Below, piece by piece: positions 39,805 through 48,610 of a DNA stretch of 64,000 nt; position 1 is the stretch's first letter; each line of letters starts with the position of its first letter. The translations under genes and the position numbers were made by a program. The DNA is taken from positions 62,001 to 126,000 of the forward strand of contig NZ_JAHPZO010000005.1 in assembly GCF_019042655.1 (NCBI RefSeq), in the 5' to 3' direction. The notes below the pieces were generated by a model that was given only the letters and a program-made list of their open reading frames with translations, was not told the DNA's origin and searched no databases. The stretch comes from Planococcus sp. CP5-4_YE (GTDB lineage: Bacteria > Bacillota > Bacilli > Bacillales_A > Planococcaceae).

Positions 39805-42270
39805 TTATTGATGAAGCTCTTTGATAACCTTAGGTGAAACAGCTCCTGTGCCACCTGTAGTGAAAACTGTTCCATAGTAGTTTGCACGTGTTTCAATTCG
39901 TGGGTTGATTTCGTCTTTCTGCACAAGAAGCATAGGCGCTTCATATGCCGCAGCAAGAACGTTTCCAGTCAAAGCATCCGGGAAGTTTTGGCCGTTTGCA
40001 GCAAAGCCTTCTACAGCCCCATCAAACAATAGTTCTGCGACTGCCGCTGAAGTCAAGTAACGGTCTGCCCCACTCACACGTCTTGCATTCGGCAATTGCT
40101 CCGCTACTGCCTCAGAAACGGCACCAGTTCCTCCAATGATTGTCGAAGAGTTGTAAAACTCAAGTTCCTCTTCAATTGACGCTGGAATGCGGTCTGGGCG
40201 AGTCAATAGGATTGGCTTGTCATTCAATGCCGCATAAGCACCTGCAGACAATGCATCCGGGAAGTTGAGACCGCTGACAACTACTGCATCTGTTGCATCA
40301 GTATCAAGTTCAGAAGCGATGGCTACAGCTGTCTCGTAGCGATCTTTCCCGCCAATACGTGTAACTTCCAAATCCATCTCATCAAGAGCCATCATAATAT
40401 CGTCGGAAACGGCACCTTTGCCGCCAAGGACAACTGCTTTGGTCGCGCCAAGGCGAGCGATTTCTTCTGTGACGCCTGCTGCCAATTGATTAGAGCGCGT
40501 TAAGAGAATTGGCGATTCATACTGGTCAGCAAGAGGTGCTGCTGTCAAAGCATCTGCATAAGTATTGCCATTCGCGATGAATACGGTATCTGCAGATTCC
40601 CAGCCTTGTTTTGAAACGGCGATTGCTGTTTCATAACGGTCTGCACCAGACAAGCGCACTTGATTGATGCGGCGCTCTTCGTATGGTTCTACGCCTTCAT
40701 CAGCGAAGGATTGCGCATGCTCTTCAAACATTTCCCAGTCAGTGAAGCCTGGCTCTGTAACACGGCCTTCTTCATAAGCTTTTCCAAACGACGCGAAACC
40801 ATCGCCGCCTTTAGCCGTGAATGTATTCGTTGCTACTGTATACGTTTCTTCCAAGTTTAATTCTTCGAAGTTATTATCTCCGGTATCGACAAAAGCAGAT
40901 AAGACGCGGTCGCCAGCTGGCGCTTTGCCGTCATAGTTGAAGAACATCCCCGATACGTGAAGGAACCCTCCATTTTCTTTCGGATATTCACGAACACTAT
41001 GCTCAAGTGCTTCTTTAATTTCCTGGCCAGTTACTTCCATGATTGCCAAGGCATTGCCAAATGGCAAGACTGTCAAGATTTCCCCATAAGTGATTGGTCC
41101 TTGATCGATGGAAGCACGGATGCCGCCGCCATTTTGTAACGCAATCGTCGTATCAGGATTGATTGTTTTTGCTTTTGCCAACATGCCATCTGTAATGAAG
41201 TTGCCAAGGTTCGTCTCGCTCAAGCGGATTCCGAACTCTCCACGTGTGCCGTTCAGGAAGACGTTTGCTTCCACGCCAATTTCTTTTTTCTTCAATTCAT
41301 CAATTTCATCGGCATAAGGCTTGAGGATAGCTGCTGCCTCTTCGTCCACTTCAGCCGCGGCAACGTCATGCAGCTCTCCGACAAAGTTTGTAACATTTCC
41401 AGCTTCATCGAATGTTACATCCAATTGGCCAAGGAATTTATTGTATTCGTTCGCTTGGACAATCACTGTATCTTCCACTTGTACTGGCGGCAATATCTTC
41501 GTATGTGTATGTCCACCGACGATGACATCGATGCCATCAACTTCAGACGCTAGTGTGCGGTCGTTATCAATAGCCGCGTTATCGTCATAGCCAATATGCG
41601 TCAAAGCGACGATTTTATTGACATCTTGCCCTTCAAACCACTCTACTGCTTCATTTGCTGCGTCGATATAATCTGTAAAAGCAATATCTTTCGGGCTTGA
41701 GATGTCTGCTGTTTCAGCAGTCGTCAAACCGAAGATCCCTACTTCCTCGCCGTTCACTTCCTGTACAACTCCGCTGTAAATCTGGCCATTCGCAGCCGTT
41801 TTCGTAAACGCTTCGCCTGCTACAAGTGGTGACATATTAGCGTCTTTCGAGAAATCAACGTTTGCGCCGACCAACGGGAAGTCTGCCCCGCCGACGAATT
41901 CAGCAAGCGCTGCATGACCTTCTGCACTGGCTCCAAGATCGAATTCATGGTTCCCGAACACCATGGCATCGTATTCCATGTAGTTCATGAGTTCCAAATC
42001 CGCTAGCCCTTGGAATGTATTGAAATATAATGTACCTGAGAAGACGTCGCCTGCATCCAATAATAGGTTGTTCGCGTTCTCCGCACGAAGCTTTTTGATC
42101 AAGGTTGCGCGTTTCGGCGCGTTGTCCAAGTTCCCGTGCGTGTCGTTCGTGTGCATGATCGTTAACTCGAAATCGCCTTCAGCTGCCTCCGCTTTTTGCG
42201 AATCGTAAATCCCGACGATTGTTAAAGCCAGTGTTGTCGCCATTACAGAAGTGAAAATCTTTTTCGGCAT
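39805..42270 (-). CDS. Cell-wall-anchored 5'-nucleotidase/phosphoesterase with three CWB2 modules
   Basis: An 821-residue secreted protein. Signal peptide residues 1-29. The metallophosphoesterase domain (about 34-265) has HTNDTHGNLD, LLLDAGDVFSGT, VFGNHEFDLG, VALTHIGYD and VIVGGHTHT, the full set of metal ligands. The 5'-nucleotidase C-terminal domain (about 330-520) has IALQNGGGIRASID and TFTAKGGDGF. Residues 539-821 hold three CWB2 repeats (RLSGADRYETA, RIGGKDRYETA, RVSGADRYLTS), each ending in a GG-x-G-A-V-S motif. It should dephosphorylate nucleotides outside the cell while bound to wall polymer, complementing the secreted nuclease upstream. A candidate cre box lies 140 bp before the start. 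Confidence 0.95.
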   Translation of the reverse strand: MPKKIFTSVMATTLALTIVGIYDSQKAEAAEGDFELTIMHTNDTHGNLDNAPKRATLIKKLRAENANNLLLDAGDVFSGTLYFNTFQGLADLELMNYMEYDAMVFGNHEFDLGASAEGHAALAEFVGGADFPLVGANVDFSKDANMSPLVAGEAFTKTAANGQIYSGVVQEVNGEEVGIFGLTTAETADISSPKDIAFTDYIDAANEAVEWFEGQDVNKIVALTHIGYDDNAAIDNDRTLASEVDGIDVIVGGHTHTKILPPVQVEDTVIVQANEYNKFLGQLDVTFDEAGNVTNFVGELHDVAAAEVDEEAAAILKPYADEIDELKKKEIGVEANVFLNGTRGEFGIRLSETNLGNFITDGMLAKAKTINPDTTIALQNGGGIRASIDQGPITYGEILTVLPFGNALAIMEVTGQEIKEALEHSVREYPKENGGFLHVSGMFFNYDGKAPAGDRVLSAFVDTGDNNFEELNLEETYTVATNTFTAKGGDGFASFGKAYEEGRVTEPGFTDWEMFEEHAQSFADEGVEPYEERRINQVRLSGADRYETAIAVSKQGWESADTVFIANGNTYADALTAAPLADQYESPILLTRSNQLAAGVTEEIARLGATKAVVLGGKGAVSDDIMMALDEMDLEVTRIGGKDRYETAVAIASELDTDATDAVVVSGLNFPDALSAGAYAALNDKPILLTRPDRIPASIEEELEFYNSSTIIGGTGAVSEAVAEQLPNARRVSGADRYLTSAAVAELLFDGAVEGFAANGQNFPDALTGNVLAAAYEAPMLLVQKDEINPRIETRANYYGTVFTTGGTGAVSPKVIKELHQ

Positions 42271-42409
42271 TGCTACACCATCCTATCAAATTTTTTTGAC
42301 GAACGTCTCTCAGGGCTGTATCTTTCTAACTATGTATGAAGACGTTTGTCCCTATTACCCATAATACTACAAAAGATTTCGAAGGTAAGTAAAATTTTGA
42401 TAAATATTT

Positions 42410-42423
42410 CGAAAACGGTTACA
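42410..42423 (-). promoter_or_regulatory. Candidate cre box (CcpA) upstream of the 5'-nucleotidase gene
   Basis: The minus strand reads TGTAACCGTTTTCG, matching 13 of 14 positions of TGWAANCGNTNWCA. The surrounding gap (42271-42581) is AT-rich and holds no gene; a TATTAT on the minus strand lies near 42361-42366. Confidence 0.4.
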
Positions 42424-42581
42424 TTTTTTAAACACTCTAAAAAATTTTACTTAATTTGCTAAAACGGTATTGTAAAGAAGCTTATTCAAATAGATGAATA
42501 GCACATTCCAGTTGCTGTCCTTTCGCTTAATACATTCATTCTATAATATTAACTCTGCCTTTTCTTAAAAAAGCGCATAAT

Positions 42582-42615
42582 AAAAACGGAGCGTCCGAAG
42601 ACACTCCGTTTTTAT
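42582..42615 (-). terminator. Terminator of the subtilase gene, UUCG tetraloop
   Basis: Minus-strand arms AAACGGAGTGTC (42600-42611) and GACGCTCCGTTT (42584-42595) with loop TTCG, followed by TTTATTA. Confidence 0.92.
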
Positions 42616-42622
42616 TATTGAT

Positions 42623-45600
42623 TTATTTATTGTTCAAGTACTCATCCAATTGTTTCATGATGTCATTCGATACTGCTCCAGATCCACCAATGACTTTTGC
42701 GTATTCAACGCCATTTTTCTGCAAATACTCACCAAGTTCAGCTGGTACAGAATTTCCTACCAAGTAAACTCCAGTGTTTTGTTTTGCTGCCAATGCGCCG
42801 CCCGCTAGAGCATCTGCAAATCCTTTACCTGTTGCTACGTAAACAGTATCTGTTGGGCTACCGAAGTATTTTGCCACTTCTAGAGAAGTTTCATAACGGT
42901 TTGAACCACGGATCCGGAAAGAATTCGGAAGTTCAGAGGCTGCTTTTTCACTTACTGCGCCCGTACCGCCAATAACTAGGGTATTTTTAACACCCATTTT
43001 TACCAATGCAGCTTTAGTAGCATTTGGCACAGCGTTATTGCGTGTCAATAAGATCGGCGTTCCATCTGTACCAGCATAGCTAGCTACGCTAAGAGCATCC
43101 GGGAAGTTCAAGCCGCTTACAACAATCGCTTTTTCAGATTTACCGAACTGCTCTGCAATTTTCGCAGCCGTTTCATAACGATCCATACCGCTGAGTCGTT
43201 TCACATCAATACCATCAGATTTCAACTGCTTCACGACAGCTTCAGAAATCGCTCCAGTTCCACCAACTACATAGACTGTTTTTGCGCCAAGGCGTTTGAT
43301 TTCTTCGTATGTCTCAGCTGTCAATTTCGACGATTGTGATAGTAGGAGTGGTGCATCGTGTTTCTTCGCAAGTGGAACACCTGCTAATGCATCGGCATAG
43401 TTGTTTCCTGTCGCCAAGACGACTGTATCCGCAGAATCCCAACCTTCTTTGCTTAGTTCAACTGCAGTGGCATAGCGGTTTACTCCCGAAATGCGTTCTG
43501 CACGAAGTTCAGAATCAGAGCGGTCGATCTTCACTTCTTTTTCGACTTTGTTGCCAGCGCCGTCTTCAGCGACAACCATGAACGAGTTCATGCCAGGGGC
43601 CAAATCGACTTTCGCTGTTACTGTTTTGCTAACTGGATCTGCTACAGTGATTTCATCAAAAACATCTTGGTTGTAAAGAACATCTCCATCAAGCGATAGC
43701 TTCACCATGCTGAAGTTATCTTTTACTGTGATGTCGAATTCCACTGATTCCTGATTTTGGTCAACAACGCCAGGAGCGTCGATGGCAAGTGTCGGGTTCA
43801 CTGTATCCACATAGACTGGACGGATAATCGAAGACGTGTTGCCATTGTAATCTGTCGCTTCGAATTTCACTTCTTGGCGTCCAGTTTCAAGTTCGATAGA
43901 TGAATCGAATTCAAAGCCTCTTTCCGATTCAGTGAATTTCACTTCTTTGCCGTTCACTTTCAGAGTCTTCAAGTTTTCTTCAACAACATATCCTTTAACC
44001 GGTATAGTGTTGCTGTTATATAAACGAAGAGCTCCTGGGCCGTTATCATCCACATAGATGACTGGTTTCACAGTGTCATTCGCATTTGAGATAGCATAGC
44101 CACCGTTGAATGCATGGTCATAAACGTTAACTTGAATCAAGTCAGCTTCTGAAGCATTCAAGCCAAATTTATCAAGGTCAATAACCGTTTCATCTGCATT
44201 GAAGTAGCCTTCAGCAGGCAAACGTTTACCGTCAACTTGTACGGAGAAGAATGCAACACCCACTCCTTCGTCAGACAAGGAAACTTCCAATGTATTATCT
44301 TTTTCGTTTACATTAATAGAAGCTTCTGGCGCGACTGTATCGATGTAAACTGGCAATGATTTGCTCTGCCAATCTGCCTCTTCATAGTCAACTTTCGCTT
44401 TCAGCTCGTATTCATACAAACCGTCTGCAGCTACTTCACCTTTCACTTTGCCGTCCCAAGCACGAGATCCATTAAAGCTAAAGTAAGAACCACTGCCACC
44501 ATTGAAGTAGTTTTTGAGAACGTCTTTTTCGATATTAACTGTGCGCAGCTTATCGCCGTCTGCACTTAAGACATTCGTTTGAAGCTCATCAGCGTTACGC
44601 AACAATGTCGGGATGCCGTTGATGGAATCATTCAAGCCGTCGTTGTTTGGAGATAACGGATAGACCAGTTTTCCATCCACTTCAACCAGGTCAATGAAAT
44701 CAATGCCATCATATGCTACACCAATATCATTGGCTTCACGGTATTGCTCATAGAACATTGGCTCGTCTTTTTCTTCAACCCCGAAGGAGTCGATGATGTC
44801 CGGACGATCCCATTCGCCGTAGAAACTGATGTATGGCAAGACAAGGTCAGGGTTTGCTGAACCTTCTTCAGCCATCAATTTTACAAAGCCTTCAACAAAG
44901 ACATCTTCTTCAAGCGCTTTGGTGATTTCTTTGCCATCTTTATCAAGTCCAGGCACTTGGCCGGCGCTGATATCGATCGTTACCGTCACATCCGTTGTAC
45001 CATTTGCCGGTACCGTCACTGTTTCAGGAGCTGTTACTTTTGCTCCTTGAAGTGCGCCTGATTGCAACAAGTTGGACGTTACATCTCCATCTTCTTGGAA
45101 CATATCAACGAGCACTGATGTGTCGACTGAGTATGTCGCCGCTTCGTCAGACATGTTTTCAGCTGTCAATGTGAAGGTGAAGGAATCTTCCGTGAAGTCC
45201 TTAACATTCACTTTCGCTTCGTTTGTTGATTTCTCAGTTAAGATCACTGGCGTTGTGACCGCGCCGTTCAACTGCATCATACCTGCGCCTTGACGACGAG
45301 GAGAAATTGTATCGCCTGATTTGCCGTGCGTGATATCTGCTGTGTTCAGCATCAATACTTTCGCTAGGCGTGTGCGTTCTTCAACTGAAAGATTTTTGAA
45401 CTCATCGTGGTTTTTCAAGTATTGCTGGACAAGTGCTGCGCCGCCTGCAACGTGTGGAGCTGCCATGGATGTTCCGCTCATGACGCCATATTTGTCATTT
45501 TCAAGCGTTGACAAGATATTTCCGCCTGGTGCAGACAATTCCGGTTTGAACTCAAGGTCCGGTGTTACTCCCCACGAAGTGAAGTCTGTTGCGCGTCCAA

Positions 45601-47290
45601 CTTCTGGTCCTTCTTCTTTATCCGTTTGTTCAACATTAGCACCCAGTTCACCGTCTGAAGAAAGTGCCGCTTCAAGCTCTAAACCATCTTCACGCGTAAT
45701 CTTCATGAACGGAATGTCCCAGCCGCCTTGGTCTTTGTAGAATACTGGATTCGTAGTGTTGTAAACGATAATGCCTGCCGCACCAGCTGCAGCTGCCCAT
45801 TTGGTTTTATCAGCAAAAGCATGAGCGCCACGTTCAACGACTACCACTTTCCCAGAAACGTCAATGCCTTCGTAATCAGCAGCCGCTCCTAGTGCATTTG
45901 GATTACCTGAAAGTTCCTTCAACGAAACGACTTCAAAATCATCGCCATCTTCTTGGAAATCCGTCCAGTCATCGACACCGAAACCTTCTACTGAGAAATT
46001 ACCGAAATCCACTGCATGCGTGAAGAGGTTGACCAAGTTTCCAGTAGCTGCGACTTGGATTGTGTCCTTGTTTAGCCCTGGAGAACCGACCAAACCGTAA
46101 TCCGGGTTGTCATAATGCGGGTTGTCGTAGCCATAGCCGATGTGTCCAGAGTTACCGGCAGATACAGCTGAAACGATTCCGTTGTTTACAGCATTTGTGA
46201 TCGCTTTATCTTCAGCACTCTCTTCATTATAAAATGAAGAAGTAGAGCCTAGACTCATATTCAGGACATCTGCTCCAAGTTTTACTGCATCATCGATTGC
46301 TGCCAAGTAGACATCAGAGAACGTCGATGGGAAGTTAACATCATTCGAGAATACTTTCATGCCCAGGATTTGAGATTCAGGTGCTACACCTTTCAGGCCG
46401 CCTTCACTTTCATCGCCGTTCGCGCCGACTGTTCCTGCAACGTGCATGCCGTGCATGGAAGCATCAGGGCCGTCATCTTGAATTTCATTGTTTTTATCAT
46501 AATAGTTGTAAGCGTATGGTACTTTTACGTTTTGGTAAGCGCCTCTTAATCCATCTTTCGACACAAGACCTTCAACTTCAGATTTCGTCAAATCCACTCG
46601 GGAATCGTCCGTAATATTGAAGTCTTTATGATCAGGATCGATTCCTGTATCAATAACGGCTACAACCATGCCTTCACCTTGGAATTCACTGTCAGCCCAT
46701 ACTTGGCGCGACTGGATGAAATCATGGCTCGTCGTCATATCCGGTGTAGCTTCTGGTCTTTCATATTCATTTGCAATGTATACGTTCTTAACGTTCGGCA
46801 AGTCTTTGATCTTCTCAACATCGCTGAATTTCACCATGCCGCTGAATCCGTTAAAAGCCGTCGTATATTCATATTGAGAATTCAACTCAACGCCTTTAGA
46901 AGAAATTGTCTTTTTCACGTTCGCATGCGCTTTTACTAGTTGAGCTTCAATTTTTTCTTTTTCAGCCTTAGCAAGCGTTTTGTATTGGACACCTTTTGCA
47001 GATGCCACTTCTACTGCTGACTGTCCTTCAATTTCAACAATAACGCGAACTTCTTCGTTCGGGTCTAGTGCATCTTTTTGGACCATGTCAGGACTTTCCT
47101 GTTTCTTAAGTTGCTTGATTAGCTCTGCTTTTTCGTTGGAAAGAACGTTGATTGCCTGCAAATCTTGATCACTGGCTTTCTCTTTGTCGCCAGATGTAGC
47201 ACTTGCAGTCATAACCCCGTTACTTGCAACTAAACCTGCGATCATAGCAACAGATACAAACTTTTTCCAAGTCTTTGAACCGTTTTGCAC
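42623..47290 (-). CDS. Vpr/lactocepin-like cell-wall subtilase with three CWB2 modules
   Basis: A 1555-residue secreted protease. The GTG start at 47290 follows GGGGAGG by seven bases. Signal peptide about 1-31; I9-type propeptide about 80-175. The S8 catalytic domain has Asp214 (VAVIDTGIDPDH), His280 (ASMHGMHVAGTVGA; HGMH instead of the usual HGTH) and Ser608 (SGTSMAAPHVAGG). A protease-associated insert lies at about 455-560 (ADKTKWAAAAGAAGIIVYN). Fn3-like and Ig-like domains follow (about 680-1260). Three CWB2 repeats occupy 1264-1555 (RISGVNRYATA, RLSGMDRYETA, RIRGSNRYETS). It probably processes surface proteins or feeds on extracellular protein while held on the wall. Confidence 0.95.
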   Translation of the reverse strand: MQNGSKTWKKFVSVAMIAGLVASNGVMTASATSGDKEKASDQDLQAINVLSNEKAELIKQLKKQESPDMVQKDALDPNEEVRVIVEIEGQSAVEVASAKGVQYKTLAKAEKEKIEAQLVKAHANVKKTISSKGVELNSQYEYTTAFNGFSGMVKFSDVEKIKDLPNVKNVYIANEYERPEATPDMTTSHDFIQSRQVWADSEFQGEGMVVAVIDTGIDPDHKDFNITDDSRVDLTKSEVEGLVSKDGLRGAYQNVKVPYAYNYYDKNNEIQDDGPDASMHGMHVAGTVGANGDESEGGLKGVAPESQILGMKVFSNDVNFPSTFSDVYLAAIDDAVKLGADVLNMSLGSTSSFYNEESAEDKAITNAVNNGIVSAVSAGNSGHIGYGYDNPHYDNPDYGLVGSPGLNKDTIQVAATGNLVNLFTHAVDFGNFSVEGFGVDDWTDFQEDGDDFEVVSLKELSGNPNALGAAADYEGIDVSGKVVVVERGAHAFADKTKWAAAAGAAGIIVYNTTNPVFYKDQGGWDIPFMKITREDGLELEAALSSDGELGANVEQTDKEEGPEVGRATDFTSWGVTPDLEFKPELSAPGGNILSTLENDKYGVMSGTSMAAPHVAGGAALVQQYLKNHDEFKNLSVEERTRLAKVLMLNTADITHGKSGDTISPRRQGAGMMQLNGAVTTPVILTEKSTNEAKVNVKDFTEDSFTFTLTAENMSDEAATYSVDTSVLVDMFQEDGDVTSNLLQSGALQGAKVTAPETVTVPANGTTDVTVTIDISAGQVPGLDKDGKEITKALEEDVFVEGFVKLMAEEGSANPDLVLPYISFYGEWDRPDIIDSFGVEEKDEPMFYEQYREANDIGVAYDGIDFIDLVEVDGKLVYPLSPNNDGLNDSINGIPTLLRNADELQTNVLSADGDKLRTVNIEKDVLKNYFNGGSGSYFSFNGSRAWDGKVKGEVAADGLYEYELKAKVDYEEADWQSKSLPVYIDTVAPEASINVNEKDNTLEVSLSDEGVGVAFFSVQVDGKRLPAEGYFNADETVIDLDKFGLNASEADLIQVNVYDHAFNGGYAISNANDTVKPVIYVDDNGPGALRLYNSNTIPVKGYVVEENLKTLKVNGKEVKFTESERGFEFDSSIELETGRQEVKFEATDYNGNTSSIIRPVYVDTVNPTLAIDAPGVVDQNQESVEFDITVKDNFSMVKLSLDGDVLYNQDVFDEITVADPVSKTVTAKVDLAPGMNSFMVVAEDGAGNKVEKEVKIDRSDSELRAERISGVNRYATAVELSKEGWDSADTVVLATGNNYADALAGVPLAKKHDAPLLLSQSSKLTAETYEEIKRLGAKTVYVVGGTGAISEAVVKQLKSDGIDVKRLSGMDRYETAAKIAEQFGKSEKAIVVSGLNFPDALSVASYAGTDGTPILLTRNNAVPNATKAALVKMGVKNTLVIGGTGAVSEKAASELPNSFRIRGSNRYETSLEVAKYFGSPTDTVYVATGKGFADALAGGALAAKQNTGVYLVGNSVPAELGEYLQKNGVEYAKVIGGSGAVSNDIMKQLDEYLNNK

Positions 47291-47373
47291 AATGTAGCCT
47301 CCCCTAATGTTTTTCAAGGAAATTCATTCTATGTATGTTTCCAAACTTATGTATGTATTTCCTCACAGATAAA

Positions 47374-47403
47374 ATAGTAACAATAGTCATACAATTATGT
47401 CAA
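47374..47403 (-). promoter_or_regulatory. Promoter of the subtilase gene
   Basis: On the minus strand, consensus TTGACA-type -35 (47398-47403), an 18-bp spacer and TACTAT (47374-47379). It gives a leader of about 75 bases before the GTG. Confidence 0.6.
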
Positions 47404-47848
47404 TATGTTATTTGGATATTCTTAAGAATAGAATTATTGGAATTTAATAGAAATCCCATAAGCACAAAAGATGTTTAAACGCACAATATATTCCTAAGAA
47501 ATACATGAGCTAATAGAACCTTTTCGTAAAAATAAATTTTCGGGTATCGAATTATAGTAGGTCTTTGTAATTATAATTTCTACGTTTTTCTATTTATTTT
47601 TTTAAGATTCTACACCTACTAGGTATAAACAACCTTTTTCACAGATATGCTTGGGTTCAAATAAATTTATAGAGAAATTAGTGGATATTTTTATCATTCA
47701 CCTGATTTTTCCAGCAATTACTTGCAGTAATCTCCCAGCGCTTTATTTGTTTATTATGTTTGAATTTGCTGTCCTTCTTTAAATTTTCCGTGAACTATAA
47801 ATCAGTGAGGCAGACTATCCGTCCCTTCCTTCATTCAATTTCATTCCA
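47404..47848. other. Long AT-rich intergenic region without a gene
   Basis: About 445 bases lie between the subtilase promoter and the next terminator. I find no frame with a ribosome site and no repeat seen elsewhere in the window. Confidence 0.5.
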
Positions 47849-47886
47849 CAAAAAGAACCATCCGCCAAAAGGCAGATGGTTCTTCG
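47849..47886 (-). terminator. Terminator of the amidase-lipoprotein operon
   Basis: Arms AAGAACCATCCGCC (47853-47866) and GGCAGATGGTTCTT (47871-47884) pair with one mismatch, loop AAAA, followed by T-rich sequence on the minus strand. Confidence 0.9.
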
Positions 47887-47889
47887 TTT

Positions 47890-48594
47890 TTATTCGTAAC
47901 TCACTAAAGCAACTACAGATTCCTGTTTGTCGTCACCGTTAGCGATTACTGTTTTTTCCTGGATGAATCCAAGACCCGGCGCGAAGTAACGCGTCATTGT
48001 CGTTACTTGATCGGACGATTCAGAAGCCAAAACTTGCTCGACTACCAATACATCTTCTAATGTGCCAGCTTGAGTTTCAAGTGTTTCATCATTCGATGTG
48101 ACAATCCATTCACCTTCTGTGCTGTTGGCTTCGTCGATCATGACCACCGGCGCACTCATCGGCACTAAACCTTCAATCGAAATGTCGCGCTCGCCTTCGA
48201 GTTCAGATGTTTCGATCAGCATGTTCATGGATGACTCTGTCCACTCAGTCACTTCAACGGTAGCAGCTTCGCCGAATGTAATTTCTTCTAGCACTTTATT
48301 CCCTGATACTTCCAGCACTTCACGCGTCAATTTGAATTCTTCCACTTGGAAGTCTTTGACGAGTCCCAGTTCTGGCATGTACAGCTGAAGGCCTGTTGGG
48401 TCCGTCACTTCGATGGGTGCATTTTCTGTTGCTTCCACATCTGTTTCAGTTGTTTCTGTTTCCGTGGTTTCGGTTTCGGTTGTTTCTGTGCCGCCTGTAC
48501 CGTTGACGTTATTGTCTTCTGCAGAGTCGGTCACAGCGGTGCCGCATCCGCCAAGCAGGACGGCTGAGAGCAAAAGCCCACTGAATTTCTTCAT
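47890..48594 (-). CDS. Acidic lipoprotein in operon with a wall amidase
   Basis: A 234-residue exported lipoprotein starting MKKFSGLLLSAVLLGGCG (lipobox LGGC), with AAGGTGG seven bases upstream. After the Cys comes a low-complexity linker built from TETTETE units (about residues 30-60), then a very acidic, beta-rich domain (LQLYMPELGLVKDFQVEEF ... TRYFAPGLGFIQEK). It begins 16 bases after the stop of the LytC-like amidase. B. subtilis lytA, an acidic lipoprotein, is cotranscribed with lytB and lytC, so an analogous role in amidase export or control is plausible though sequence homology is not evident. Confidence 0.85.
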   Translation of the reverse strand: MKKFSGLLLSAVLLGGCGTAVTDSAEDNNVNGTGGTETTETETTETETTETDVEATENAPIEVTDPTGLQLYMPELGLVKDFQVEEFKLTREVLEVSGNKVLEEITFGEAATVEVTEWTESSMNMLIETSELEGERDISIEGLVPMSAPVVMIDEANSTEGEWIVTSNDETLETQAGTLEDVLVVEQVLASESSDQVTTMTRYFAPGLGFIQEKTVIANGDDKQESVVALVSYE

Positions 48595-48610
48595 ATATAT
48601 AACCACCTTA

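Noticed and set aside
44829..45740. Several plus-strand frames opposite the subtilase
   Set aside because: They are Ser/Thr-rich mirror frames of a clearly conserved minus-strand protease and lack ribosome sites.
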